Positions 1-11,595 of a stretch of DNA of 64,000 nucleotides are shown one piece after another. Under the pieces are notes generated by a model. It was not told the origin of the DNA, ran no database searches, and was given only the letters and a program-made list of their open reading frames with translations. This DNA is from Pseudomonas sp. R5-89-07 (GTDB taxonomy: Bacteria; Pseudomonadota; Gammaproteobacteria; Pseudomonadales; Pseudomonadaceae): positions 620,001 to 684,000 of the forward strand of contig NZ_CP027727.1 of assembly GCF_003851685.1 (NCBI RefSeq), read 5' to 3'. A program made the position numbers and the translations under genes. The stretch's first letter is position 1; every line of letters begins with the position of its first letter.

Positions 1-1821
1 CCGGCGTCGGTGATCAAGGAGCTGCTGGAAAACAGCATCGACTCCGGCGCCAAGCGTATCGACGTGGACGTGGAGCAAGGCGGCGTCAAGCTGCTGCGGG
101 TACGTGACGATGGCAGCGGCATCTCTTCGGATGACTTGCCGCTGGCCCTGGCCCGTCACGCCACCAGCAAGATCCGCGACCTGGAAGACCTGGAACGGGT
201 GATGAGCCTGGGCTTTCGCGGTGAGGCCCTGGCCTCCATCAGCTCCGTGGCCCGCCTGACCCTGACGTCCCGCACGCGCGGCGCCGAACAGGCCTGGCAA
301 GTGGAAACCGAAGGTCGCGACATGGCGCCCCGGGTTCAGCCGGCAGCCCATCCGGTGGGCACCTCGGTGGAGGTGCGCGACCTGTTCTTCAACACCCCGG
401 CGCGACGCAAATTCCTCAAGGCCGAGAAAACCGAATTCGATCACCTGCAAGAAGTGATCAAGCGCCTGGCCCTGGCGCGTTTCGATGTGGCATTCCATCT
501 GCGCCATAACGGCAAGACCATCCTCAGCCTGCACGAAGCCAATGACGACGCTGCGCGTGCTCGGCGGGTGGCGGCAGTGTGCGGCGGCGGGTTCCTGGAG
601 CAGGCGCTGCCGATAGAAATCGAACGCAATGGCCTGCGTCTATGGGGTTGGGTCGGTTTGCCGACGTTCTCCCGCAGCCAGGCCGACTTGCAGTACTTCT
701 TCGTGAATGGCCGTGCAGTGCGCGACAAGCTGGTGGCCCACGCGGTGCGCCAGGCGTATCGCGACGTGTTGTTCAATGGCCGGCACCCGACGTTTGTGCT
801 GTTTTTCGAGGTCGACCCTTCGGTGGTCGATGTCAATGTGCATCCTACCAAGCACGAAGTACGCTTCCGTGATGGGCGCATGGTGCATGACTTTCTCTAC
901 GGCACCTTGCATCGTGCCCTGGGCGACGTGCGTCCGGATGATCAGTTGTCTGCGCCCATCGTAACCGCAGTGGTTCGCCCAAGCGGTCCGGAGGCCGGTG
1001 AGTTCGGCCCCCAGGGCGAAATGAGCCTCGCCGGTAACCTGTTGCAATCCCCGCAGCCACAGCCAAGTTACACGGCACCCAACGCGGGAGCCGGTGCGGG
1101 TTATCAGTATCAATACACCCCGCGGCCGCAATCGACCGTGCCGGTGGCGGAGGCGCAGGCGGCCTACCGTGAATTTTTCGCACCGCTGCCAGGGGCCGAG
1201 TCGGGCACAGTTGTCCTGCCCGAAGGCGGCGGGGACATTCCGCCGCTGGGCTACGCATTGGCGCAACTCAAGGGCATCTACATTCTTGCGGAAAATGCCC
1301 ACGGCCTGGTGCTGGTGGACATGCACGCCGCCCACGAGCGGATCATGTACGAGCGTTTGAAGATCGCCATGGCCAGTGAAGGGCTCAGTGGCCAGCCACT
1401 GCTGGTGCCCGAATCCCTAGCAGTCAGCCAGCGTGAAGCCGATTGCGCCGAGGAACACCATGGCGTGTTCCAGAAGCTGGGCTTCGAACTGCAGCGCCTG
1501 GGCCCGGAAACCCTGGCGATCCGCCAGATTCCCGCGCTGCTCAAACAGGCTGAAGCCAACCGTCTGGTGGCCGACGTGCTGGCGGACCTGATGGAATACG
1601 GCACCAGCGACCGTATCCAGGCACATATCAACGAATTGCTCGGCACCATGGCCTGCCACGGCGCCATTCGCGCCAACCGTCGACTGGCCCTGCCAGAAAT
1701 GAATGGCCTGCTGCGAGACATGGAAAACACCGAGCGCAGCGGCCAGTGCAACCATGGCCGGCCGACCTGGACCCAGATGGGCCTGGATGATCTGGACAAA
1801 CTGTTCCTGCGCGGTCGCTGA
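1..1821 (+). CDS. mutL: DNA mismatch repair protein MutL (5' end outside window)
   Basis: MutL couples MutS mismatch recognition to strand incision and repair. The frame is open from base 1 ([12 protein letters not shown]) with 606 residues visible, so about 20 N-terminal residues including the start are missing. GHKL ATPase motifs are present: [14 protein letters not shown] and [12 protein letters not shown], followed by [11 protein letters not shown] Gly/Pro/Gln-rich linker (about residues 340-390) leads to the C-terminal dimerisation domain. That domain contains [12 protein letters not shown], which fits the endonuclease pattern D-x-H-A-x2-E-x4-E, together with [10 protein letters not shown] and CNHGRPTW. 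These suggest an incising MutL, unlike that of E. coli. The stop overlaps the miaA start by one base, indicating translational coupling. Confidence 0.97.
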   Translation, partial: PASVIKELLENSIDSGAKRIDVDVEQGGVKLLRVRDDGSGISSDDLPLALARHATSKIRDLEDLERVMSLGFRGEALASISSVARLTLTSRTRGAEQAWQVETEGRDMAPRVQPAAHPVGTSVEVRDLFFNTPARRKFLKAEKTEFDHLQEVIKRLALARFDVAFHLRHNGKTILSLHEANDDAARARRVAAVCGGGFLEQALPIEIERNGLRLWGWVGLPTFSRSQADLQYFFVNGRAVRDKLVAHAVRQAYRDVLFNGRHPTFVLFFEVDPSVVDVNVHPTKHEVRFRDGRMVHDFLYGTLHRALGDVRPDDQLSAPIVTAVVRPSGPEAGEFGPQGEMSLAGNLLQSPQPQPSYTAPNAGAGAGYQYQYTPRPQSTVPVAEAQAAYREFFAPLPGAESGTVVLPEGGGDIPPLGYALAQLKGIYILAENAHGLVLVDMHAAHERIMYERLKIAMASEGLSGQPLLVPESLAVSQREADCAEEHHGVFQKLGFELQRLGPETLAIRQIPALLKQAEANRLVADVLADLMEYGTSDRIQAHINELLGTMACHGAIRANRRLALPEMNGLLRDMENTERSGQCNHGRPTWTQMGLDDLDKLFLRGR

Positions 1822-2792
1822 TGAGTGCCTTGCCCCCCGCAATCTTCCTGATGGGCCCGACGGCCGCCGGCAAGACCGACCTGGCCATCGAGCTGACCAG
1901 GGTCTTGCCATGCGAGCTGATCAGTGTCGATTCTGCCCTGGTTTACCGGGACATGGACATCGGCACCGCCAAGCCTTCGAAAGAGGTATTGGCCCAGCAT
2001 CCCCATCGTTTGATCGACATTATCGATCCCGCCGAGAGCTATTCGGCAGCAGATTTCCGTACCGACGCCCTGGCCGCCATGGCCGAAATCACTGCGCGGG
2101 GCAACATACCGCTGCTGGTCGGCGGCACGATGCTTTACTACAAGGCGTTGCAGGAGGGCCTGGCGGATATGCCGCCTGCTGACGCCCAGGTGCGCGCCGA
2201 GCTTGAAGATCAAGCGGCACGCCTTGGCTGGCAAGCCCTGCACGACCAACTGGCGGCGATAGACCCGGTGTCCGCGGCGCGCATCCACCCCAATGACCCC
2301 CAGCGCCTTACCCGCGCACTGGAAGTCTGGCGTGTCAGCGGCCAGACCATGACTGAACACAGGCTGAAACAAACTGCGCAAAGTGCTGATGCAGGCGCAT
2401 CTGGTCAGTCACAATTGCCCTATACTGTGGCGAATCTGGCCATCGCTCCGGCAAACCGCCAGGTGCTGCATGAACGAATTGCACAAAGATTCACAATTAT
2501 GTTGGAACAGGGGTTTGTGGAGGAGGTCGTAGCACTGCGTTCCAGAGGTGATCTGCACCCAGGATTGCCTTCGATACGTGCTGTAGGCTACCGCCAAGTC
2601 TGGGATCATCTGGATGGCAAGCTGACGTCAGCCGAAATGCAGGAGCGCGGCATCATTGCCACGCGCCAATTGGCGAAGCGCCAGTTCACCTGGCTGCGCA
2701 GCTGGAGCGATTTGCACTGGTTGGACAGCCTGGACAGCGACAATCTGTCACGCGCCTTGAAATACTTGGGAACGGTCTCCATATTGAGCTGA
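1821..2792 (+). CDS. miaA: tRNA dimethylallyltransferase MiaA
   Basis: MiaA transfers the dimethylallyl group from DMAPP to N6 of A37 in tRNAs that read UNN codons. The protein is 323 residues, the usual size. The P-loop GPTAAGKT is at residues 12-19, and [19 protein letters not shown] is the family signature around the substrate channel. [12 protein letters not shown] and the C-terminal [13 protein letters not shown] are also conserved. The ATG overlaps the mutL stop (TGATG) and hfq follows about 95 bases downstream, the classic mutL-miaA-hfq-hflX order. Confidence 0.97.
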   Translation: MSALPPAIFLMGPTAAGKTDLAIELTRVLPCELISVDSALVYRDMDIGTAKPSKEVLAQHPHRLIDIIDPAESYSAADFRTDALAAMAEITARGNIPLLVGGTMLYYKALQEGLADMPPADAQVRAELEDQAARLGWQALHDQLAAIDPVSAARIHPNDPQRLTRALEVWRVSGQTMTEHRLKQTAQSADAGASGQSQLPYTVANLAIAPANRQVLHERIAQRFTIMLEQGFVEEVVALRSRGDLHPGLPSIRAVGYRQVWDHLDGKLTSAEMQERGIIATRQLAKRQFTWLRSWSDLHWLDSLDSDNLSRALKYLGTVSILS

Positions 2793-2886
2793 GTCCTTGC
2801 AATTGCCGTCTATCCTTGGGGGTGTGACGGCCATGCGCTAATTATTTTCCGATTTTTTATTATTGATCCTTAAAGGAGTGCGGCAC

Positions 2887-3147
2887 ATGTCAAAAGGGCA
2901 TTCGCTACAAGACCCTTACTTGAATACCTTACGTAAAGAGAAAGTGGGGGTTTCCATCTATCTGGTCAACGGTATCAAGTTGCAAGGTACGATCGAGTCG
3001 TTCGACCAGTTCGTAATCCTGTTGAAAAACACCGTCAGCCAGATGGTTTACAAACACGCTATCTCGACAGTCGTCCCTGTTCGTCCAATCCGTCTGCCTA
3101 GTGCAGCAGGTGATGAAGCAGCTGACGCTGAGCCAGGTAACGCCTGA
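2887..3147 (+). CDS. hfq: RNA chaperone Hfq
   Basis: Hfq is a hexameric Sm-like protein that pairs small RNAs with mRNAs and also mediates Crc-dependent catabolite repression in pseudomonads. The 86-residue protein has Sm1 ([20 protein letters not shown]) and Sm2 ([11 protein letters not shown], with the KH motif), followed by a short Ala/Asp/Glu-rich tail. An upstream in-frame ATG exists at 2863, but 2887 is chosen because AAAGGAG lies just before it and [13 protein letters not shown] is the canonical N-terminus. The AT-rich 2830-2870 region may hold its own promoter. Confidence 0.97.
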   Translation: MSKGHSLQDPYLNTLRKEKVGVSIYLVNGIKLQGTIESFDQFVILLKNTVSQMVYKHAISTVVPVRPIRLPSAAGDEAADAEPGNA

Positions 3148-3159
3148 TAGGAGTCTCCT

Positions 3160-4461
3160 TTGTTCTTTGAGCGCCACGGTGGTGGTGAGCGAGTAATCCT
3201 CGTTCACTTGGATGGACAGGACCCTGAGGCGCGCGAAGATCCGCAGGAGTTTCAGGAGTTGGCAAATTCGGCCGGCGCCGAGACCGTCGCGTTTTTTAAC
3301 GTGCCGCGTCATCGGCCAACCGCCAAATACCTGATTGGCAGCGGCAAGGTCGAGGAACTGCGCGACCTGGTCCACGCTGAAGAAGCCGATCTGGTGATCT
3401 TCAATCACACCCTCACGCCCAGTCAGGAACGTAACCTCGAACGTGTTTTCGAGTGTCGCGTGATCGACCGCACCGGTCTGATTCTGGATATTTTCGCCCA
3501 ACGCGCGCGTACCCATGAAGGCAAGCTCCAGGTTGAACTGGCCCAGCTTGACCATATGAGTACCCGGCTGGTACGTGGCTGGACTCACCTTGAGCGTCAA
3601 GGTGGCGGTATCGGCATGCGTGGCCCGGGTGAAACCCAGCTCGAAACCGACCGACGTCTGCTGCGGGTCCGCCTGCGCCAGATCAAGGGTCGCCTCGAAA
3701 AAGTGCGCAGCCAGCGCGAGCAATCGCGACGTGGCCGTTCCCGTGCGGATATCCCTACCGTGTCCCTGGTGGGCTACACCAACGCCGGCAAGTCCACACT
3801 CTTCAACAACGTGACGAAATCGGACGTGTACGCGGCAGACCAACTGTTCGCCACGCTCGACCCGACCCTGCGCCGCCTGGATATCGGCGACCTGGGGCCG
3901 ATCGTCCTGGCCGATACCGTGGGTTTCATCCGGCATCTGCCGCACAAGCTGGTCGAGGCATTTCGGTCTACGCTCGAAGAGTCGAGCAATTCCGACCTGC
4001 TGTTGCACGTGATCGATGCGGCCGAACCGGATCGCCTGCTGCAGATCGAGCAGGTGATGGTGGTGCTGGGCGAGATTGGTGCACAAGACTTGCCGATCCT
4101 GGAGGTCTATAACAAACTCGATTTGCTTGAAGGCGTAGAGCCGCAAATCCAGCGTGACGAGAACGGCAAGCCCCAGCGGGTCTGGCTGTCGGCGCGCGAT
4201 GGCAGTGGTCTGGAGCTACTTGAACAGGCCATTGCCGAATTGCTCGGCAGCGATTTGTTCGTGGGCACCTTGCGCTTGCCGCAGCGTTTTGCTCGACTGC
4301 GTGCACAGTTTTTCGAGCTGGGTGCGGTACAGAAAGAAGAACACGACGAAGAAGGTGTCAGCTTGCTGGACGTTCGATTGCCACGCTCGGAGCTCAATCG
4401 ACTGGTCAGTCGCGAGGGTGTTGTACCGGCAGAGTTCATCGAGCAACACACTTTGCAATAA
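3160..4461 (+). CDS. hflX: GTPase HflX
   Basis: HflX is a ribosome-associated GTPase that splits stalled or stress-damaged 70S ribosomes. The protein is 433 residues. An N-terminal HflX domain with the glycine-rich GGGIGMRGPGETQLETDR segment precedes a G domain carrying G1 GYTNAGKST, G3 DTVGF and G4 NKLD. Translation begins at a TTG (3160-3162) with AGGAG at 3149-3153. It lies 12 bases after the hfq stop, so it is probably co-transcribed with hfq and leads into hflKC. Confidence 0.96.
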   Translation: MFFERHGGGERVILVHLDGQDPEAREDPQEFQELANSAGAETVAFFNVPRHRPTAKYLIGSGKVEELRDLVHAEEADLVIFNHTLTPSQERNLERVFECRVIDRTGLILDIFAQRARTHEGKLQVELAQLDHMSTRLVRGWTHLERQGGGIGMRGPGETQLETDRRLLRVRLRQIKGRLEKVRSQREQSRRGRSRADIPTVSLVGYTNAGKSTLFNNVTKSDVYAADQLFATLDPTLRRLDIGDLGPIVLADTVGFIRHLPHKLVEAFRSTLEESSNSDLLLHVIDAAEPDRLLQIEQVMVVLGEIGAQDLPILEVYNKLDLLEGVEPQIQRDENGKPQRVWLSARDGSGLELLEQAIAELLGSDLFVGTLRLPQRFARLRAQFFELGAVQKEEHDEEGVSLLDVRLPRSELNRLVSREGVVPAEFIEQHTLQ

Positions 4462-4557
4462 AAGCCTGAGAAAGCGGTTGTGCCGCAGTAGCAGGCATTC
4501 TGTAGCATTGGTCGGCGCGCCGTGGGTGCGTCTTTGCTTTATCAGATGGAGAGCGCT

Positions 4558-5733
4558 ATGGCTTGGAATGAGCCGGGTGGCAACTCGAATAATCAGGATC
4601 CTTGGGGTGGTAAGCGCCGCAATAACGGCGACCGCAAGGGGCCGCCGGATCTCGACGAGGCCTTCCGAAAGCTGCAGGAAAGCCTGAATGGGTTGTTCGG
4701 TGGTGGTAAAAAACGCGGTGGTGACGAGGGTGGTCGCACAAGCAAGGGCGGCGGCTATGGCTTGCTGGGCCTGGGCCTTGTCGTGCTCGCGGCCGTCTGG
4801 CTGTACAGCGCGGTCTACGTGGTGGACGAGCAGGAGCAAGCCGTGGTGCTGCGCTTCGGCAAGTACTACGAGACTGTCGGGCCGGGCCTGAACATCTACT
4901 TCCCGCCGATCGACAAGAAGTACATGGAGAACGTCACGCGTGAGCGTGCCTACACCAAGCAGGGCCAGATGCTCACCGAAGACGAGAACATCGTCGAGGT
5001 GCCGCTGACCGTGCAGTACAAGATCAGCAACCTGCAGGACTTCGTGCTGAACGTCGATCAGCCGGAAATCAGCCTGCAACACGCAACCGAAAGTGCCCTG
5101 CGCCACGTGGTAGGTTCTACCGCCATGGACCAGGTACTGACCGAAGGGCGTGAACTGATGGCCAGCGAAATCAAGGAGCGCCTGCAACGGTTCCTTGATA
5201 CCTATCGCACCGGTATTACCGTCACTCAGGTCAACGTACAGAGCGCTGCTGCCCCGCGTGAAGTGCAGGAAGCCTTTGATGACGTGATCCGTGCCCGTGA
5301 AGACGAGCAGCGCTCGCGCAACCAGGCTGAAACCTACGCCAACGGCGTGGTGCCGGAAGCCCGTGGTCAGGCCCAGCGCATCCTTGAAGATGCCAACGGT
5401 TACCGCGACGAAGTGGTCTCCCGCGCCAAGGGTGAGGCAGATCGCTTTACCAAACTGGTTGCCGAGTACCGCAAGGCCCCTGAGGTGACCCGTGAGCGTC
5501 TGTACCTGGACACCATGCAGGAAGTCTTCAGCAACACCAGCAAGGTTCTCGTGACCGGTAGCAAGGGTGGGCAGAACAACCTGCTGTACCTGCCGCTGGA
5601 CAAGATGATCGAAGGTGGTCGTAGCGGCGCCAGCGCGCCGTCCACCGGTTCGAATGCCGCTGCCAATGAAGCGAGCGCCCGTGCGGCCGCTGACTTGCTG
5701 CAACAGCAAGCACGTACCAGGGAGAGTCGTTGA
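4558..5733 (+). CDS. hflK: Membrane protease modulator HflK (SPFH/band 7)
   Basis: HflK forms with HflC the large periplasm-facing SPFH cage that encloses FtsH and modulates its proteolysis. The 391-residue protein starts MAWNEPGGNSNNQDPWGG. A Gly/Lys-rich cytoplasmic segment is followed by one membrane span (about residues 62-85, GLLGLGLVVLAAVWLYSAVY) and a band-7 domain. The C-terminus is Ala/Ser-rich (residues 360-391). The ATG at 4558 is preferred over an in-frame upstream codon because of the GGAGAG at 4548-4553. The stop overlaps the hflC start. Confidence 0.96.
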   Translation: MAWNEPGGNSNNQDPWGGKRRNNGDRKGPPDLDEAFRKLQESLNGLFGGGKKRGGDEGGRTSKGGGYGLLGLGLVVLAAVWLYSAVYVVDEQEQAVVLRFGKYYETVGPGLNIYFPPIDKKYMENVTRERAYTKQGQMLTEDENIVEVPLTVQYKISNLQDFVLNVDQPEISLQHATESALRHVVGSTAMDQVLTEGRELMASEIKERLQRFLDTYRTGITVTQVNVQSAAAPREVQEAFDDVIRAREDEQRSRNQAETYANGVVPEARGQAQRILEDANGYRDEVVSRAKGEADRFTKLVAEYRKAPEVTRERLYLDTMQEVFSNTSKVLVTGSKGGQNNLLYLPLDKMIEGGRSGASAPSTGSNAAANEASARAAADLLQQQARTRESR

Positions 5734-6599
5734 TGAGCAATAAATCGCTGACCGCCCTGATTGTGGGCGTCGTCGTGGTCATCGCTGCCTGGAACTGCTT
5801 CTACATCGTGGCTCAGACCGAGCGTGCGGTGCTGCTGCAATTCGGTCGCGTGGTCCAGGCGGATGTCCAGCCGGGCCTGCACGTGAAAGTCCCCTACGTC
5901 AACCAGGTGCGCAAGTTCGACGCCCGCCTGATGACCCTGGATGCACCGACACAGCGCTTCCTGACCTTGGAAAAGAAAGCCGTGATGGTTGACGCCTACG
6001 CCAAGTGGCGCGTCAAGGATGCCGAGCGCTTCTACACCGCGACTTCCGGCCTCAAGCAGATTGCCGACGAGCGTTTGTCGCGCCGTCTGGAATCGGGCCT
6101 GCGTGACCAGTTTGGTAAGCGCACCCTGCACGAGGTGGTATCGGGTGAACGTGACGCGCTGATGGCTGACATCACCCGTTCGCTGAACACCATGGCCGAG
6201 AAAGAGCTGGGTATCGAAGTGGTCGATGTCCGGGTCAAGGCTATCGACCTTCCGAAGGAAGTGAACCGCAGCGTGTTCGAGCGCATGAGCACCGAGCGTG
6301 AGCGTGAAGCCCGTGAGCACCGCGCCAAGGGTAACGAGCTGGCCGAAGGTATCCGTGCGGATGCCGATCGTCAGCGCCGTGTACTGCTGGCCGAAGCCTA
6401 TCGCGAGTCTGAAGAGGCCCGTGGTGATGGTGATGCTCAAGCCGCGGCGATCTACGCCAAGGCTTACGGCCAGGACCAGGAGTTCTACGCGTTCTACCGT
6501 AGCCTGCGTGCCTACCGTGAAAGCTTCGCGAACAAGACTGACGTGCTGGTGCTGGACCCAAGCAGCGACTTCTTCCGCTACCTGGAAAAGTCCAAGTAA
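5733..6599 (+). CDS. hflC: Membrane protease modulator HflC (SPFH/band 7)
   Basis: HflC is the partner of HflK in the FtsH-associated membrane complex. The 288-residue protein has an N-terminal signal-anchor (residues 6-24, ALIVGVVVVIAAWNCFYIV), then an SPFH domain and a coiled-coil rich in Glu/Arg/Ala. It ends with the family's VLDPSSDFFRYL. The ATG at 5733 overlaps the hflK stop (TGATG), with GGAGAG upstream at 5721. A TTG one codon earlier is less likely. Confidence 0.96.
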   Translation: MSNKSLTALIVGVVVVIAAWNCFYIVAQTERAVLLQFGRVVQADVQPGLHVKVPYVNQVRKFDARLMTLDAPTQRFLTLEKKAVMVDAYAKWRVKDAERFYTATSGLKQIADERLSRRLESGLRDQFGKRTLHEVVSGERDALMADITRSLNTMAEKELGIEVVDVRVKAIDLPKEVNRSVFERMSTEREREAREHRAKGNELAEGIRADADRQRRVLLAEAYRESEEARGDGDAQAAAIYAKAYGQDQEFYAFYRSLRAYRESFANKTDVLVLDPSSDFFRYLEKSK

Positions 6600-6689
6600 C
6601 AGGCCTGTGACTGTGTAGGAACCACTCCGTCGGGCGGCTAAAGTGCCTGGCGGGGTGATCCTTTCAGAAAACGGGTGTATGATGCGGCA

Positions 6690-6712
6690 GCCGGGAAATT
6701 CCCGGCTTTTTT
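6690..6712 (+). terminator. Rho-independent terminator after hflC
   Basis: A perfect 6-bp GC stem, GCCGGG (6690-6695) and CCCGGC (6701-6706), has a 5-base loop and is followed by six T. It ends the hfq-hflX-hflK-hflC transcript ahead of hisZ. The rest of 6600-6892 shows no convincing gene. Confidence 0.85.
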
Positions 6713-6892
6713 GCGTCTGCATGTTCGATTCGGCAGGCGTGACAGGTTTTTCGAGGAAAGTGCCCGACGAGGCCGGTTACAGGTCGTTCGTCACGTCGCT
6801 CTTGCGCGTGGTTTATGCAGGCAGCGGGTATTTTCTGCTTCACTCAAGGCTCGGCCGAGGGCTGGCCGCCCGGATCATAGGGGAATGGCGTA

Positions 6893-8080
6893 ATGGCAAC
6901 GGTAGACCGCTGGCTGCTGCCAGATGGCATCGAAGAAGTACTGCCACCAGAGGCTGCGCGCATTGAAGTAGCGCGTCGCCAGGTGTTGGATCTGTTCCAG
7001 AGCTGGGGTTACGAGTTTGTCGTGACCCCCCATATCGAGTACCTGGAATCCCTGCTGACCGGCGCGGGCCAGGACCTGGATCTGCGCACCTTCAAGGTCA
7101 TCGACCCGCAATCGGGCCGGCAAATGGGTTTCCGGGCCGACATCACGCCGCAGGTGGCGCGTATCGATGCGCACACCCTGCGCCGCGAAGGCCCGAGTCG
7201 CCTGTGCTACGCCGGCAGCGTGCTGCATGCCCAGCCGCGTGCCTTGTCCTCTTCCCGTAGCCCGATCCAGTTGGGCGCCGAGTTGTATGGCGATGCGAGC
7301 CCGAGCAGCGACGTTGAAGTGATCAGCCTGATGCTGGCGATGTTGCAACTGGCTGACGTGCCGGACGTACACATGGACCTTGGCCACGTCGGTATCTACC
7401 GTGGCCTGGCCCGTGCGGCCGGCTTGTCCGGTGAAGTTGAGCAACAGTTGTTCGATGCCCTGCAACGCAAGGCCATCGATGAAGTCATCGCCCTGACCGC
7501 CGGCGTGCCAGCTGAACTGGCCGACATGCTGCGGGCGCTGGTCAACCTGTGCGGTGGCCGTGAAGTGCTGGTGGCTGCACGTGAGCGTCTGGCCAATGCG
7601 CCAGCACCGGTGCTGGCTGCGCTGGACGATGTGCTGGCGATTGCCGAGCAACTGTCGGCGCGCTTCCCGGAGCTGCCGCTGTACTTTGACCTGGGCGAGT
7701 TGCGCGGCTACCACTACCACACCGGTGTGGTGTTCGCGGTGTTCGTACCGGGTGTTGGCCAGGCCATCGCCCAAGGCGGTCGCTATGACGATATCGGCGC
7801 CGACTTCGGTCGCGCCCGTCCGGCGACCGGCTTTTCCACCGATTTGAAAACCCTGGTGACCCTGGGGCGTGCTGAGGTCGAGCTGCCGTCTGGTGGCATA
7901 TGGATGCCCGACAGTACGGACGCGGCACTCTGGCAGCAGGTTTGCCAGTTGCGCAGTGAGGGTCAGCGTGTCGTCCAGGCCTTGCCTGGGCAGCCATTGG
8001 CCGCCGCCCGTGAAGCGGACTGCGACCGGCAATTGATTCAGCAGAACGGGCTTTGGCAAGTATCGCCACTGGCTTCTTGA
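6893..8080 (+). CDS. hisZ: ATP phosphoribosyltransferase regulatory subunit HisZ
   Basis: HisZ is a catalytically inactive HisRS paralogue that pairs with the short-form HisG to give active, histidine-regulated ATP phosphoribosyltransferase, the first step of histidine biosynthesis. The 395-residue protein has class II synthetase-fold motifs ([26 protein letters not shown] and [12 protein letters not shown]) but lacks the HisRS anticodon-binding domain. The start follows AGGGGAA at 6880. purA lies 54 bases downstream, the usual pseudomonad order. Confidence 0.95.
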   Translation: MATVDRWLLPDGIEEVLPPEAARIEVARRQVLDLFQSWGYEFVVTPHIEYLESLLTGAGQDLDLRTFKVIDPQSGRQMGFRADITPQVARIDAHTLRREGPSRLCYAGSVLHAQPRALSSSRSPIQLGAELYGDASPSSDVEVISLMLAMLQLADVPDVHMDLGHVGIYRGLARAAGLSGEVEQQLFDALQRKAIDEVIALTAGVPAELADMLRALVNLCGGREVLVAARERLANAPAPVLAALDDVLAIAEQLSARFPELPLYFDLGELRGYHYHTGVVFAVFVPGVGQAIAQGGRYDDIGADFGRARPATGFSTDLKTLVTLGRAEVELPSGGIWMPDSTDAALWQQVCQLRSEGQRVVQALPGQPLAAAREADCDRQLIQQNGLWQVSPLAS

Positions 8081-9424
<1,344 letters not shown>

Positions 9425-9445
9425 TAAGCTGTTGATGTAAAAAGC

Positions 9446-9472
9446 AAAGGGCTCCTTCGGGAGCCCTTTGTC
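9446..9472 (+). terminator. Rho-independent terminator after purA
   Basis: The inverted repeat AAAGGGCTCC (9446-9455) and GGAGCCCTTT (9460-9469) has a TTCG-type loop, followed by GTCGTTT. It separates purA from the chemoreceptor transcript. Confidence 0.9.
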
Positions 9473-9488
9473 GTTTCTGTCGGGCAAA

Positions 9489-9504
9489 CGGCACGACCCT
9501 TGCT
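9489..9504 (+). promoter_or_regulatory. Candidate sigma-54 promoter of the chemoreceptor gene
   Basis: CGGCACG-N4-TTGCT has the invariant GG (9490-9491) and GC (9502-9503) exactly 12 bases apart. It differs from the TGGCACG-N4-TTGCW consensus only at the first base. Transcription would start near 9515, about 50 bases ahead of the proposed GTG start. Confidence 0.6.
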
Positions 9505-9563
9505 GTATTTCCATCTTTCGAGGTGCTATCAAATTAATGGCACCCGTGGTGGAGGGATTTCCA

Positions 9564-11498
9564 GTGTCTGCCGTTCTCTCGTTGTTACAAAGCCGTCTGT
9601 TGCGGCCGGTGTTCGTTACCCTCGGTATCGCTCTTTTGGTGCAAGTGCTGGTGGCCGTCGCGCTGACGCGGAGCACCGTCACCGCCCTGGAGGCCGATTT
9701 GGGTAACCGCCTGGGCGTTGATAGCCAGAAGTTGTCCGGCGAATTGGCCCAGGCCGGCAAGGAAGTCACGTCGAGCCTGGATAGTTTGTCCTCCAGTACT
9801 CGTCAGCGTCTTACCGCTGGGCTTTCCACCCGTCTTCAGGGGGAGCAGAAGCAGTTGCGTGCGACTCTGGAGAAGGACTTGCAGGACTCAGCCAATGACA
9901 TGGCGCAGTTGCTGGCGTCGGTGGCGCCGCGTGCCATGTGGGACAGCGACGTGCCGACATTGTCCGAATTTGCCCGGCGTGCGCAGCGCAATCCCAACGT
10001 GTTGTTCGTGGTCTATGACGACGCGGCGGGCGAGCACCTGACCCGTTACTTGAACCGTGAAAACCCGATCAACCAGGCCTTGTTGGCAAAAGGCGCGGGG
10101 GAGCGGGCTCTGGATAAGGTGCTCGACGCGGCCAAGGCTGATCCTTCGGTGTATTACGTCGAAGCATCGATCAGCCCCAACGGCGTGGAGATCGGCAAGG
10201 TTCGCATGGGGGTTTCCACCGCTTCGGTTGAAGCTGACCTGCAGGCACTGGACAAGCGTTTCGCCGCGTTGATCGCCAGCGGTGATCAACTGGTCGGCGA
10301 CAGCCTCAAAGGCGCAGCGGCCGATAGCGCTGCCGCCATGGGCGCGCGCCTGCAGTCAGCGCAAGCCACTGCCACCCAGATGACCGCCAACACCACCAGC
10401 GCGGTTCAGGAGGCTGCCGGCACCTTGCGCTGGCGGATCGGCATGGGCCTGGCGCTGGTGGGTCTTGGTGTATTGCTGCTGATCGCCATCGTGCTCGGTC
10501 GCCGCGTGGTCAACCGCCTGAAACTGTTGATCGCCGCCATGGATGATCTGGCGGCGGGTGAGGGCGACCTCACCAAGCGCGTGCAAATCAGCAGCAAGGA
10601 CGAAATCGGCGACATGGCTTCGGCGGTCAATCGTTTTGTGGATAAGTTGCAGCCCATCGTGCGCGAGGCGGGAGACGTCGCCCAGCGCACCGGTGTGGAA
10701 ATCGGCGCGATGACCTTGCGCAATGCGGGTGCCGATGCGGCGGCCGGGTTGCAGCGTGATGAGGTGGCAGAGAGTCTGCGTGCCTTGTCGCAAATGGCTG
10801 ATGAGGCCCAGGCCGAAAGCCATGCCATGCAGGCGGCGCTGCAGCAGGTGGTGGATATTCGCCAGGCGACGGATGAAAACTCACGCACCTCGGCCGAAGT
10901 CGGCAGTTTGATCGAGGCGCTGGCCGGGCAAGTGCAGGCGGGGTCGCAGGTTATCGAGCGCCTGGCTCAACAGAGCGAGCAGATCGAAGTGGTACTGACG
11001 GTGATCCACGGTATCGCCGAGCAAACCAACCTGCTTGCCCTGAACGCGGCCATCGAAGCGGCGCGTGCCGGTGAAACGGGACGCGGGTTTGCGGTGGTGG
11101 CGGACGAGGTACGTGCGCTGGCCAGCAAAACCCAAAGCTCCACCGGTGACATCCAGGCGCATATCGTGGCGTTGCAGCAGGGCGCGCGTGAGGCGGTAGA
11201 AACCATCGGCAAGGCCGGGCGCCAGGCCAGTGAAGGGCTGCTGGTGCTGCGCGACAGCGTGCGCCTGCAACAGACGGTGCAGGCGTCGGTGGAGCAAGTG
11301 CACGCGGCGATCGGCCTGGCGACCCGCGCGGCCGAGCATCAGGCTCAGGGCGCGCATGCGGTGCGTGGGCGGGTCGAGGTGATCCATGCCCAGGCCGAGC
11401 GTGCGGCGCAGGCGGTGGTGGAAACCACGGCCAGTGGCAAGGTGCTGGATGGGTTGGCGGCGCAGTTGAAGGCGAGTCTGGGGCAGTTTCGGGCTTAG
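9564..11498 (+). CDS. Methyl-accepting chemotaxis protein
   Basis: This is a membrane chemoreceptor feeding CheA/CheW signalling. The start is taken as GTG 9564, which has GGAGGG at 9551-9556. An in-frame ATG at 9537 lacks such a site. The 644-residue protein has a membrane span at about residues 15-34, a roughly 250-residue helical periplasmic region and a second span (about 290-312). A HAMP domain (residues 313-365, with [13 protein letters not shown]) precedes the signalling tip at about residue 487 ([30 protein letters not shown]). The ligand is unknown, and no CheR-tethering C-terminal pentapeptide is seen. It stands alone between a terminator and a REP pair. Confidence 0.93.
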   Translation: MSAVLSLLQSRLLRPVFVTLGIALLVQVLVAVALTRSTVTALEADLGNRLGVDSQKLSGELAQAGKEVTSSLDSLSSSTRQRLTAGLSTRLQGEQKQLRATLEKDLQDSANDMAQLLASVAPRAMWDSDVPTLSEFARRAQRNPNVLFVVYDDAAGEHLTRYLNRENPINQALLAKGAGERALDKVLDAAKADPSVYYVEASISPNGVEIGKVRMGVSTASVEADLQALDKRFAALIASGDQLVGDSLKGAAADSAAAMGARLQSAQATATQMTANTTSAVQEAAGTLRWRIGMGLALVGLGVLLLIAIVLGRRVVNRLKLLIAAMDDLAAGEGDLTKRVQISSKDEIGDMASAVNRFVDKLQPIVREAGDVAQRTGVEIGAMTLRNAGADAAAGLQRDEVAESLRALSQMADEAQAESHAMQAALQQVVDIRQATDENSRTSAEVGSLIEALAGQVQAGSQVIERLAQQSEQIEVVLTVIHGIAEQTNLLALNAAIEAARAGETGRGFAVVADEVRALASKTQSSTGDIQAHIVALQQGAREAVETIGKAGRQASEGLLVLRDSVRLQQTVQASVEQVHAAIGLATRAAEHQAQGAHAVRGRVEVIHAQAERAAQAVVETTASGKVLDGLAAQLKASLGQFRA

Positions 11499-11517
11499 GG
11501 TTGTCTGTGCCGGCCTC

Positions 11518-11588
11518 ATCGGGGGCAAGCCCCCTCCCACATTTGAATGTGTGCACAAATCAAGTGTGGGAGGGGGCTTGCCCCCGAT
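11518..11588. repeat. REP pair (REPIN), short geometry
   Basis: Two inverted REP copies with the core GGAGGGGGCTTGCCCCC are oriented ATCGGG...CCCAC / GTGGG...CCCGAT around a 21-base spacer. It lies between the convergent chemoreceptor and ferric permease genes. Confidence 0.9.
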
Positions 11589-11595
11589 AGCGATC

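Noticed and set aside
6600..6892. Possible small DUF2065-type gene between hflC and hisZ
   Set aside because: Such a gene is common here in relatives, but no frame gives its typical hydrophobic sequence, and a terminator occupies the region.
11518..11588. Repeats that might suggest a CRISPR array
   Set aside because: They occur as isolated inverted pairs with conserved spacers at many loci, which is REP architecture. There are no regular direct repeats with unique spacers and no cas genes.
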